A DNA stretch of 64,000 bases from contig CABFPE010000120.1 of NCBI GenBank assembly GCA_900660155.1, positions 1,131,236 to 1,195,235 on the forward strand. The letters run 5' to 3'. The stretch comes from Hofstenia miamia. Its lineage: Eukaryota; Xenacoelomorpha; Acoela; Hofsteniidae. This document shows, one piece after another, positions 56,181 through 64,000 of this stretch. Made by a program: the position numbers and the translations under genes. The notes beneath the pieces are model-generated. The model was not told the origin of the DNA. It worked only from the letters and a program-made list of their open reading frames with translations, and did not search any database. Within the stretch, counting starts at the first letter, position 1. Every line of letters begins with the position of its first letter.

Positions 56181-57686
56181 TTAGTAGTTGTAAGGATCTG
56201 TAATTAATTGAACTGTAGAGTAACATAAGGATGCTATCGCCACATAAAGAGACAAGGTTAGTAGCAGAAAAGTGGTTCCGGATATAAAACTGTGTTCCAT
56301 GTTTGATTCCGCAGCAAAAACACTTTGATAAACATGATAGTGGGTACTAAAAAAACCTCTTTTCGAAAAGTCACCGATGTACAACCAAAGAGTTGGAAAT
56401 AGTATTAGCAATAGGTAGATGGCCATCACTGAGAATGGTATGAGCATCGCGATGTGCTGAAATGAAAGGCTTTTGCTTAGAAAGGGCTTCCATAATGGCA
56501 GGATTACAGATGTAGCAATGAACAACCAACAGGCGAGGGAAATGGTACTAATAATTCCGTAAAAAATAATAAATATTTGAATGGAAAAGCATGATGTGTC
56601 GAGTGACGAACCTAAACAAAGTACAATTTCATATGAATTCATTTGAGTTCTCCACCTTACGCGTTTACTATACTAGTGGGCAAAAACAGTCTTAGGGTGC
56701 ATTATAAATACAAAAAGTGTTCGTGAAAGACATCAACATTTAAATATTGATTTTTCTGCAAGAATTTGCTTGGAGGAGGGTTTGAGGACAAGCAGTGGGG
56801 ATAAGATTGAAGAAGTCAAAGAGGGTTACAAGTACTTAGGTGTGATAGAGAAAGATAGAACAGATCACGAGGAAATGAAGATGAGGCTAAGGAAAGAATA
56901 CAAGAGGACAGTAAGGAAGGTACTACAGAAATCAGCATTGAATGGGTAGAACAGCATAAAGGCAATTAATACGTGGGCGATACCAGTGTTGAGATATTCG
57001 GCAGGAATTGTTAGATGGAACAAGAATGAACTTAGGGAGGCCAGACATAGTAGTGGTAGACAAAGAGAAAAGATTGAGAAAAGTGATAGACAAATCAGTA
57101 CCAAAGGACAGGAATGTCGAAAGCAAGAAGAAAGAGAAGATAGACAAGTACAGGGAGTTGGCAGAAGAAATAGAAAGGCTGTGGAAATTGAAGAAGAGTG
57201 AAATAGTTCTGGTAGTAGTAGGAGCACTAGGAGCAGTAAGTAAGTAGAATCTCTAGGTCTGCCTGATATTAATTGATTATTAAGTGACTACCAAAAATGA
57301 ATAAATTGATTTATGCGACGAGCCATAGTTGAATGAAGAGGATGGAATGTATTCTGTAGAGCCTTTTTAAAATATGGAGGTCAATCCAGGAAATGTTCAA
57401 TCCTCATTTGACATCGTACATTGTATTTAAGAAAACAGCCACTAATGAAGTCAAAATAATTATTTGCGATAATTAATTATAATTTATACGCTTGTGAATG
57501 AAAATTATTGTAATAAAAGATACCTGAGGATAATAATATCGCCAGGGAGCTAACAACATAACTTGAAAAGGTTTTCCGATTTTCCCCACATTCCAGGATG
57601 AATAGCACAAGTGATGCGGTAAGAAACCATATTATTAAAAAGAACGAGGTTACAAAAAAATATATATTTCTACGAAACCAGTTCAT
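56181..57686 (-). CDS. Four-transmembrane-segment protein, two exons
   Basis: Exon 1 (57686-57524) starts at an ATG in AAATGA context and ends TCAG|GTATCT. Exon 2 (56611-56181) follows TTTGTTTAG and runs to TAA. The phases agree (G + GT, giving Gly 55) and the total is 197 residues. Hydrophobic segments lie at about residues 9-31, 66-93, 108-134 and 165-189, so both ends should face the cytosol. Cys 33 and Cys 62 lie in the short first outer loop. Size and layout resemble tetraspan families such as claudins or clarins, but the claudin W..W..C signature is absent, and I assign no family. The 912-bp intron contains a truncated LINE relic in opposite orientation. The matched splice phases argue strongly that it is a real gene. 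Confidence 0.7.
56765..57247 (+). pseudogene. LINE-like RT C-terminal relic with internal deletion
   Basis: The + strand reads LEEGLRTSSGDKIEEVKEGY then KYLGVIEKDRTDHEEMK, KAINTWAIPVLRYSAGIVRW and NKNELRE, which is the end of the RT and following domain of a non-LTR element. There is one in-frame stop. It then jumps, with a frame change near 57036, to RPDIVVVDKEKRLRKVIDKS and LWKLKKSEIVLVVVGALGAV, the extreme C-terminus. In relatives a long segment separates these parts, so there is an internal deletion. It ends at a TAG near 57245. The same C-terminal block, more decayed, is at 3600-3850 on the other strand. Confidence 0.75.
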
Positions 57687-57725
57687 TTGCCATATCTAAA
57701 CGCAACAGTTCAATAAGTGGGATTA

Positions 57726-57750
57726 TATATATATATATATATATATATAC
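57726..57750. repeat. (TA)n microsatellite
   Basis: Short pure TA tract upstream of the membrane-protein gene. Confidence 0.95.
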
Positions 57751-58529
57751 ACCTATGCCATGAGAACTAGCCTTAACATGAACATTAAAGTGTTTGAAGT
57801 AAAATTTCTGACCATGAATATGCAAAACCACAAATAAGAAATGATTACACTACTGTTCTTAAAATGAACCAACCCTTAAAATTGGATGTCTATAATTACT
57901 AATGAAAAATGGTGGTGCAAAAGTGCGATATGATTTTTTTGAAAAATGAATCACATACCTGAACACATGTTATTAATATAAATTTCCTACCGCATTTTGT
58001 TATGCAAGAAAAGATTGCGTTGAGACATGCATGAAAAATTTCAATACTATATGGACTTCCAACATGCATGAAATTTCTTTGAGAAAAATGTGTAATTTCA
58101 TTCGCAATTTTAATTTTCTCGTATATGATACATTTGTTAAGATTACTATTAAATAATATCATAAAAATATTGCAGAAATCTGCAACCTATTTAATAGGGC
58201 GACTGGCATATGAGCAGGGATGTCACGGAGAGAAGCAGAAGAGTTACAAGTTCATTTTCCAACTATGGAGATACCAATATCCTTGTATTAATCCCAACTT
58301 CTATTTCCTTTCAAAAAACATTGTGCAGTCCGTGATCAAAAGACTTGCCAACCCCTATTATAGACTAACTGCATGTATACATGTATTTATGCAAGTGGTC
58401 AAAGTTACTCCATCTTACGGTACATGTATGCATTGCAAATTGCAAAAGATTAGAAAATGAGTATAACCAGAAGAAATTTTGTTTGTGCGGAAAGTTGTCG
58501 GCTGAAGCAGAACCGGTGGAAAATTATCT
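57751..58529. other. No gene seen
   Basis: Frames at 57899-58162 (-) and 58125-58460 (+) overlap each other and lack motif or splice support. This includes the likely promoter area of the minus-strand membrane-protein gene. Confidence 0.45.
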
Positions 58530-58756
58530 TTAACACGTTAAGTGCCACATGCGCCACCAGTGGCTCATGGGGCGCACTCTGAGTCCGGCAAATGAGCCAC
58601 CGGTTGCTCATTTCTAAATTTTATTTTTTATTATTTTTTCCTATATTTTTTGCCTGTAATGATATTTATTTCGCAACGACTGAGGTTTGGCGGCAAATTG
58701 AAGTCATGGCGCTGCGCGGAAGTTTGCAAAATCGAGAATGGCATTGAACGTGTTAA
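58530..58756. mobile_element. piggyBac-type MITE, 227 bp
   Basis: The left end TTAACACGTTAAGTGCCA and the reverse complement of the right end TTAACACGTTCAATGCCA match at 16 of 18 bases and both start with TTAA, the piggyBac target. Inside, GAGCCACCGGTTGCTCA and CACCAGTGGCTCATGGGG form further imperfect inverted words. No coding frame. A piggyBac transposase relic lies 0.5 kb away. Confidence 0.8.
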
Positions 58757-59240
58757 AGCTTTGCAGTATCTAAAGCTGTACTTTAGAAATTCGCTAGCTA
58801 CAACACTTCGGTATTATTTTGTAGTTATAAGTCTAAAGTCCAAACGCTATGTACGAAAAATCAGAATCCAACACAAACTATAAAAAATATCAGAGTTGTT
58901 AAGGTTAAGAAACAATATTTTATAAGAACACAAACGCAAATGATATTTTAATTTAAAAACTTCGAGTGGTCGAATTTTAAATTCATTTGTAATATCTCAT
59001 GCAATGAAAATTTAATTTAAAACAGCTTATTTTGCTCTTCTGATACTTTCTTTCATTTGATTTTGTTTTAGTTAATTTTACTTGAATTGTTCATTCTGAC
59101 AACTTTATGAATTTACCCTTTTACCTCCCAACCCCTTTAATATAGCATAATTTGTGGTAAATTTAACCATGAATCATCTTGATGAGCAGACCTAATGTAT
59201 TAAATAACCCTTCTCTGAAACTCCTACTCCTTCATACCAA
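58757..59240. other. No gene seen
   Basis: AT-rich DNA between the MITE and the piggyBac relic. Confidence 0.5.
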
Positions 59241-59248
59241 AAAAGTTA

Positions 59249-60440
59249 TGTTCCCATACGGGAACGTTGGGAGCTACTGCGCAAATTAAACTTTTCCATA
59301 ATAATGTTGCACAATAACAACATGAGTACAAAATGCACAAATATTCATATTTCAGAATGATACATATCAAAACACACAGCACCTCGGTCATGGTGGAGGC
59401 GCACACCACATTTGCTACACCGCTTCCTGCAGTTCTTTCCGCAGACCACACACCGACCTTGAGTGGAAGTCTCTGCGGTGTGACCAACACCATCATATCG
59501 AACATCAGATGGTAGCAGTGTTCGGTGTCCTCCACCAGTTTGACGACGTCCAGTTTCTTGCTTCATTTGCGTCACAGCCACATATGAAACAAATTGCAAA
59601 TGAGACATGGGTTCATCAAACAGTGATGTGTGAAGTCGCCAGGCTGCTGTCATGGTAATATTCAGCGCGTTCACAAACAATGACCACCACCATTTTTTGC
59701 CCACAATGGTAGGGCGATAAGAACCAAGAAGTCGATCAAGCAAATCAACCCCTCCCATCCCTTTGTTATACTTGAAAACACAGTGTGGCTGGGGTACATT
59801 GACTTGGCTTCCTTTGTTACGACGTTTTACAATGTGAATTGGATCAACAGCGTGGGTAGTAGACATAATATGAACAACAGAGTTGTCGTGCCACTTGGTT
59901 ATCACTACATTGTTGTTACTGCATACTTCATACTTTCCTCTGTCAAGACCTTTAAATTTTTTTGTTGCTGTAAATACATTGGAGGCTCCAGCTGTTCTGT
60001 TTTCTCGAATTGTTCCAGTTNGCTACTTCTGGCACATCATTGCGGTCATCATTATTATCTACATCGCTATCCACATCTCTGTCTCCTGTGGTAGGGGGCA
60101 GCACAACAATATGTTGAGGATTGTTCGATGTTTCAATGACCTCAAGAGCTTCCTCCATGTGAATGACATGAGTTGTGCGACGTTTTCGTCCGTAAAACCG
60201 TTGTATGTCCATCACACCTCGCAGCGCAATCAGCTATTGAAGAAAGGTTTGCTCTAACTTTGTTATAGAAGCCAACCAATCAAAATCGATTATAATTTCT
60301 AGGAAATCAATTTGTGCATTGCGCAACCTAGCATAATCATTCAGGAGCAGTGCTTGTATTTCCAGTTATATACAGGCAAGCAATATAATTTTTGACATAA
60401 TGTCATGAATATCCCAACGTTCCCGTATGGGAACAACATG
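59249..60440 (-). mobile_element. piggyBac-type element remnant with inverted 24-bp ends
   Basis: ATGTTCCCATACGGGAACGT (59249-59272 region) and its inverse ACGTTCCCGTATGGGAACAA (about 60418-60437) bracket the transposase relic. Each copy is internally palindromic around TTCCCATACGGGAA. A third, diverged copy in direct orientation lies at 60759-60782. No TTAA abuts these repeats, so they are probably subterminal and true ends are unresolved. Confidence 0.6.
59345..60215 (-). pseudogene. piggyBac transposase, middle missing
   Basis: On the minus strand, 60215 to 60022 encodes an acidic N-terminus (MMDIQRFYGRKRR ... VVLPPTTGDRDVDSD). After the N at 60020 the frame resumes with GTIRENRTAGA, the conserved GT.R.NR block. 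It continues through VVITKWHDNSVVHIMSTTHA (third catalytic Asp in WHD), VPQPHCVFKYNKGMGGVDLL and KKWWWSLF, to a Cys/His-rich end (CVVCGKNCRKRCSKCG ... LHHDRG) and a stop at 59345. These are in the order of piggyBac transposases, which cut and paste DNA at TTAA. The segment with the first two catalytic Asp residues is absent, either deleted or lost in the gap marked by the N. The C-terminal half has no stop, so the loss could be young or only an assembly effect. Confidence 0.88.
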
Positions 60441-61068
60441 CACAAACCTACTCTGTCATCAATATGTACGCCATATATATTATCGAAACCAAGTATAATA
60501 TGGAAACTAACCACTTTGCTGCAATTTTATCTCAACGTTTTGATCTAATTGTTCATACCAGTCATGCAACAGTCGCGTGAATATGTTAAATAAAGAACAG
60601 TGGAATTCGCACATGTTCATCGATGTGTTTGTCAAAGGAAATATATCCAATATTTTTTTTCAGTACATTATTGGCTAAATTATAGTATAATTTGAATAAT
60701 TCAACCAAAATAATGCAAATAATATACTAGTTTGCATGCCACAATGTCATTTAAGTTTATGTTCCCATATGGTAACGTTGGTAGAATTAAGGTTAAGATA
60801 TAGCCTATAAGCATCAGGCTTTCTAAACGCAAGTGTCTGTTTTGTCACGTTATTGATCAATCACTGAGATGTTTCGCTTCGGAAAGTCCTGCTTACATCC
60901 TGATTTACGGCATTTTCTTATCACTATAGAAAAATTGATATTCTATCATGGCATCTTTATTGTAAATACTGAATGAAAAATAATAAATATACAAAATTAT
61001 TCAAAGAAACTCATAAATATCAACATATAAGCAATTTAATAAACCGCTAGTACCAAGTTTTTCAATAG
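60441..61068. other. No gene seen
   Basis: AT-rich DNA with a diverged copy of the TTCCCATA..GGTAACGTTGG palindrome at 60759-60782. Confidence 0.5.
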
Positions 61069-61359
61069 TCACCGGTGAGGCAGCATCAAGGAGTACATAA
61101 TAACCAAGGAGGATTACACCATCCATCACATGATTTTGAGGAATACGTGTTTTGCTGCTACTCTTACTTTACCAAATCTAAAACGAAATATTGCCGAAAT
61201 CGTTTATATAATTTTCTTCAAGAAATTGGTGATGTTGTTCAGTTTAGGTCTACACGAAAATCTGTACTTATGAAGTTGGTTAATATTTTTCTTAAAGGAC
61301 TATCGGTTTTGAATAAGGCACAGCAAAGTAATGCTAGAAAGTTAACCGAATTTGCATAA
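61069..61359 (+). CDS. Candidate terminal exon, unknown basic protein
   Basis: An acceptor with a T-rich run (GTTTTTCAATAG) ends at 61068. The frame from there encodes 96 residues, starting SPVRQHQGVHNNQGGLHHPS and ending QQSNARKLTEFA before TAA. The second half is basic and probably helical (FLQEIGDVVQFRSTRK, VNIFLKGLSVLNKAQQ). No ATG opens the frame, so it would be a downstream exon in phase 0. The exon at 52916-53026 ends in phase 0 on the same strand and is the nearest upstream candidate, 8 kb away. I do not recognise the family. Its composition differs from the random AT-rich frames nearby. Confidence 0.45.
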   Translation, partial: SPVRQHQGVHNNQGGLHHPSHDFEEYVFCCYSYFTKSKTKYCRNRLYNFLQEIGDVVQFRSTRKSVLMKLVNIFLKGLSVLNKAQQSNARKLTEFA

Positions 61360-61383
61360 TCAATTTAAATTTTGTAAAATGAA

Positions 61384-61954
61384 TATAATCTTTAATGCTT
61401 TTTAATCAAGGCTAAATTTACCTGTTATCTTACATGTAACATTTGATTTTTATTTATACAATAATGATGTCGCATTACAATACTGATGTAACTATTAGAT
61501 ATAAATAGTGATTTTGTAATTTTAAAAACATCTAAATGCTATAAATTTCATTGTGTATGAAAAATATCATTTTGGCATGAAAATACAAAATATTGAGCCA
61601 GCCCTCAAGGTTTAAGCGAGATTTTCGGTGTCATGTCCTGTTATTATGTACTCCTTGGGCAGCATTAANTATAATCTTTAATGCTTTTTAATCAAGGCGT
61701 AATTTACCTGTTATCTTACATGTAACATTTGATTTTTATTTATACAATAATGATGTCGCATTACAATACTGATGTAACTATTAGATATAAATAGTGATTT
61801 TGTAATTTTAAAAACATCTAAATGCTATAAATTTCATTGTGTATGAAAAATATCATTTTGGCATGAAAATACAAAATATTGAGCCAGCCCTCAAGGTTTA
61901 AGCGAGATTTTCGGTGTCATGTCCTGTTATTATGTACTCCTTGGGCAGCATTAA
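61384..61954. other. 285-bp duplication flanking a single N (probable assembly artefact)
   Basis: Bases 61384-61668 and 61670-61954 differ at about two positions (GGCTAAATT versus GGCGTAATT) and abut an N at 61669 on both sides. Two near-identical copies meeting exactly at an N suggest unmerged contig ends, perhaps from two haplotypes. Confidence 0.85.
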
Positions 61955-62138
61955 CTTGAAAACAAGCATTTTCATGTTGAACTTATATTTTAGCGTTCAT
62001 TTGCTTTTATAAGTTCAACTAATATATTGTGTATTGTAATGACCATGTAAATATTTCCGGGAAACATTCTGTGATCCGAATCTTTGAATACCAGCTTAGA
62101 TCGGCGTGCGCATGAATGCCAAAGCAGGAAGTGGTCCG

Positions 62139-62968
62139 GTCCGCCCAGATAACAAATTTTGGTCTAAACAACGTTGTTTTTTAGTTGTTTTTTTATGGTT
62201 GTTTTAACGTTGAAATGGTACCCTTTTGACTGGTCTAAACAACGTTGTTCCAACAACGTCACATTAGGTTGCTTTTTGGTTGTTTTTTCTGAATAAATAA
62301 AAGCACTATTTTTAGGTCGTAGTAACATTATTTTATGTTGCCCATGATTATTCTAGCATTACTTTTATATGCAATACATCAAATTTATATTGATAATCAG
62401 TTCAAACATTGCTGTTTAAACTAATACAAGCTCAACAAAGGGCAGAACAGTAATACAATAAATACTTTAAATACAACATTTGCTGAAATTTTGAATGAAT
62501 GTCTTGATTTTAAATGATAACAATAAGCATAAAAATCTGCCAAATTTAACAAAAATTTAAACTTTTAAAGTTAAATATAATTTTGAAATAATACTTTTTT
62601 AAACTGTAAAGAATCTCTTCTGCTCAAATGTAACTTTTTTATCTGACAGATAATTTGAAGGTGTCCAAATATTCATGAATAAATTATTTTGAAAATTCGC
62701 TTACCAAGTATATTATAATTTTTCACAAATTTAATATTTCAAAAGAGCTTTTTGCAATTCCGTTCTTTATAAAAAATGATCTAGTAATCAAAATGATGAA
62801 GTGAGTTCTATTTGCAATAATTTGCTTGAATCTTAAATTATCACATTTATAGTTGCTCAAATTAGTATTAATGGTTGTTATTACGATGTTAATGGTTGCT
62901 GCAACAACCAAAAGTATGAAACAATCATAAACAACGTAAGAACAACCAAAATTGTTATCTGGGCGGAC
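62139..62968. mobile_element. Nonautonomous DNA transposon, 830 bp, CCGCCCAGATAAC ends
   Basis: The left end GTCCGCCCAGATAACAAATT and the reverse complement of the right end GTCCGCCCAGATAACAATTT are near identical. AACAACGTTGTT palindromes and GGTTGTT words crowd both ends (62160-62290 and 62870-62950). The centre is AT-rich and non-coding. I could not find a clear target-site duplication, so the superfamily is open. Confidence 0.75.
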
Positions 62969-63289
62969 TGCGGTTTGGTCCGGTTCGGTTCATTCCGGGT
63001 CTGAAACATTGAACTTTTCAGTCCTAAATTTTCCTAAGATTATGCCTACAAAGTTACGTAATTTATCATTCTTGATGCATTTCCAAATTTATATGTACAA
63101 TAATATCCATGTACAAACATATTTATAACAAACAACTGGCATCGTAACATTGTTCATAAATTGTTTTGATAATTGTGAATTACCATATTGTGAATTTTAT
63201 CTTTTTCATCTTTTCATTGGTCTAGAAATCTTGTGTATCAAATAATTGTAATTGTTTGGGGAAAAATATTAATACGCATACATTAGGCT

Positions 63290-63355
63290 CCCGAGAGTTG
63301 ATTATGTTAGGCTCGAGTCGAGGTGGAACCCTAGCTCTCGAGTTCGAGTCGAGTT
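63290..63355. repeat. CTCGAGTCGAG-rich patch
   Basis: GGCTCGAGTCGAGG and CTCTCGAGTTCGAGTCGAG repeat short palindromes within 60 bases, unlike the AT-rich flanks. It may be the edge of another MITE whose other end is not in view. Confidence 0.4.
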
Positions 63356-63399
63356 ACAAGTTAGTATTATATTTCATCTTCTCGTTAGATTAAGCTATA

Positions 63400-64000
63400 T
63401 ACAGGGTAAGCCATAAGTAACTTGATATTTTAATTAGCCACAAAAATAAAAATAAAAACAACCACAAAGTCAAAGTATATTTTTTATAATGATCAATACA
63501 TGGGATTTATAAAAGTTAAATTAAATGTTCAATCGCGCCGCCATTGTTTGCAATAACCATTTCACATCTTTTGTGCAAATTTTCTACTGAGCGGCGAAGT
63601 TCATCAACGGATATTTCATCGATTTCTTTAAAGATCTTTTGTTTCAAGTCATCTAAATCATTGGCCCGATATGAATGAAAAACTCGTGCCTTTAAAGTTC
63701 CCCACAGGTAGAAATCTAAAGGCGATAAATCAGGCGACCTGGGAGGCCATGGAACTCCGTAGCCTCTTCCTATCACACGATTTTCTGGAAGCTGACTTGA
63801 GATAAAATCACGAGCTAAGACCGAAAAGTGAGGAGGCGCTCCATCATGTTGGAAGATAACAGATCGCATTTTACGTTTTCTTTTTAACTCAGGAAAAACC
63901 GAATCCTTTAAAAGGTTTGTATAATTTTCCTGGTTTACAGTTTTATCAAAAAATACCGGTGTAAGTTTGTATCTAGCACTAAAAGCCATCCACACACAAA
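63400..64000 (-). mobile_element. Mariner-like transposon, 3' part, running off the window
   Basis: The end CAGGGTAAGCCATAAGTAAC is preceded by TATA at 63398-63401, as for a Tc1/mariner element inserted at TA. It contains the transposase reading frame on the minus strand and continues beyond 64000. Confidence 0.8.
63516..63995 (-). CDS. Mariner-like transposase, C-terminal half
   Basis: The uninterrupted frame encodes about 159 residues, beginning within MWMAFSARYKLTPVFFD at the window edge and ending GGAIEHLI-stop. The second catalytic Asp is in FQHDGAPPHFS and the last in WPPRSPDLSPLDFYLWG. By my count 42 residues lie between them, longer than the 34 of classic mariners or Tc1. The enzyme would cut and paste its own element at TA sites. 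The N-terminal DNA-binding part and first Asp lie beyond the window. No damage is visible in this half, so the element may be recent. The damaged copy at 6580-7498 is a relative. Confidence 0.88.
   Translation of the reverse strand: MWMAFSARYKLTPVFFDKTVNQENYTNLLKDSVFPELKRKRKMRSVIFQHDGAPPHFSVLARDFISSQLPENRVIGRGYGVPWPPRSPDLSPLDFYLWGTLKARVFHSYRANDLDDLKQKIFKEIDEISVDELRRSVENLHKRCEMVIANNGGAIEHLI

Noticed and set aside
56865-57227. Leu/Ser-rich minus-strand frames resembling a membrane protein
   Set aside because: They are the antisense of the purine-rich LINE relic on the + strand.
58125-58883. Frames of 77-111 residues
   Set aside because: No motif or splice support; the 58650-58883 frame begins inside a piggyBac-type MITE.
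59333-60257. Plus-strand frames across the piggyBac relic
   Set aside because: Antisense shadows of the transposase.

Overview
The window is AT-rich DNA from an invertebrate animal. Evidence: spliceosomal introns, two beta-tubulin genes with the animal intron position after codon 19, AATAAA signals, many (TA)n tracts and a dense load of Tc1/mariner, hAT, piggyBac, LINE-like and LTR elements. I cannot name the species; a cnidarian or another AT-rich invertebrate would fit. Single Ns and one 21-base N run mark assembly joins. At three joins the sequence on both sides is duplicated, which looks like unmerged contig overlap.

Layout. 1-16 kb: three short candidate exons on + (3198-3399, 5740-6062, about 8666-8818) and one on - (14059-14409), in a background of decayed transposons: a LINE-like RT relic at 3.5-4.9 kb, a mariner relic at 6.6-7.5 kb, Tc1 relics at 8.2 and 15.4-15.9 kb, and a Tc1-type MITE at 11.9 kb. 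17-38 kb: two complete beta-tubulin genes facing each other tail to tail (+ 17709-22280; - 37817-33175), about 10.9 kb apart, with a 34-bp minisatellite of about 36 copies between them. 38-56 kb: mostly transposon remains, including hAT-type elements, an LTR retrotransposon with 2.1-kb LTRs whose 3' LTR carries a nested repeat, a decayed RT and a retroelement protease. A first coding exon lies at 52916-53026. 56-64 kb: a two-exon gene for a four-helix membrane protein on -, a piggyBac transposase relic with a piggyBac-type MITE, a candidate last exon at 61069-61359, and a mariner element running off the end.

The firmest genes are the two tubulins, which build microtubules with alpha-tubulin. 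The + copy has a palindromic X-box-like site and a CCAAT box just upstream, and both proteins carry the EGEF tail motif, so ciliary or flagellar use is plausible.

The most striking observation is a patch of about 222 bp, nearly identical between the two tubulin genes across the end of intron 1 and the start of exon 2. In the + gene it sits directly after a 51-bp stranded copy of the start of exon 2. This looks like a recent ectopic conversion or insertion event. The + gene also has a GC-AG intron 1. I found no clear undescribed biological system beyond this and several apparently unnamed repeat families.
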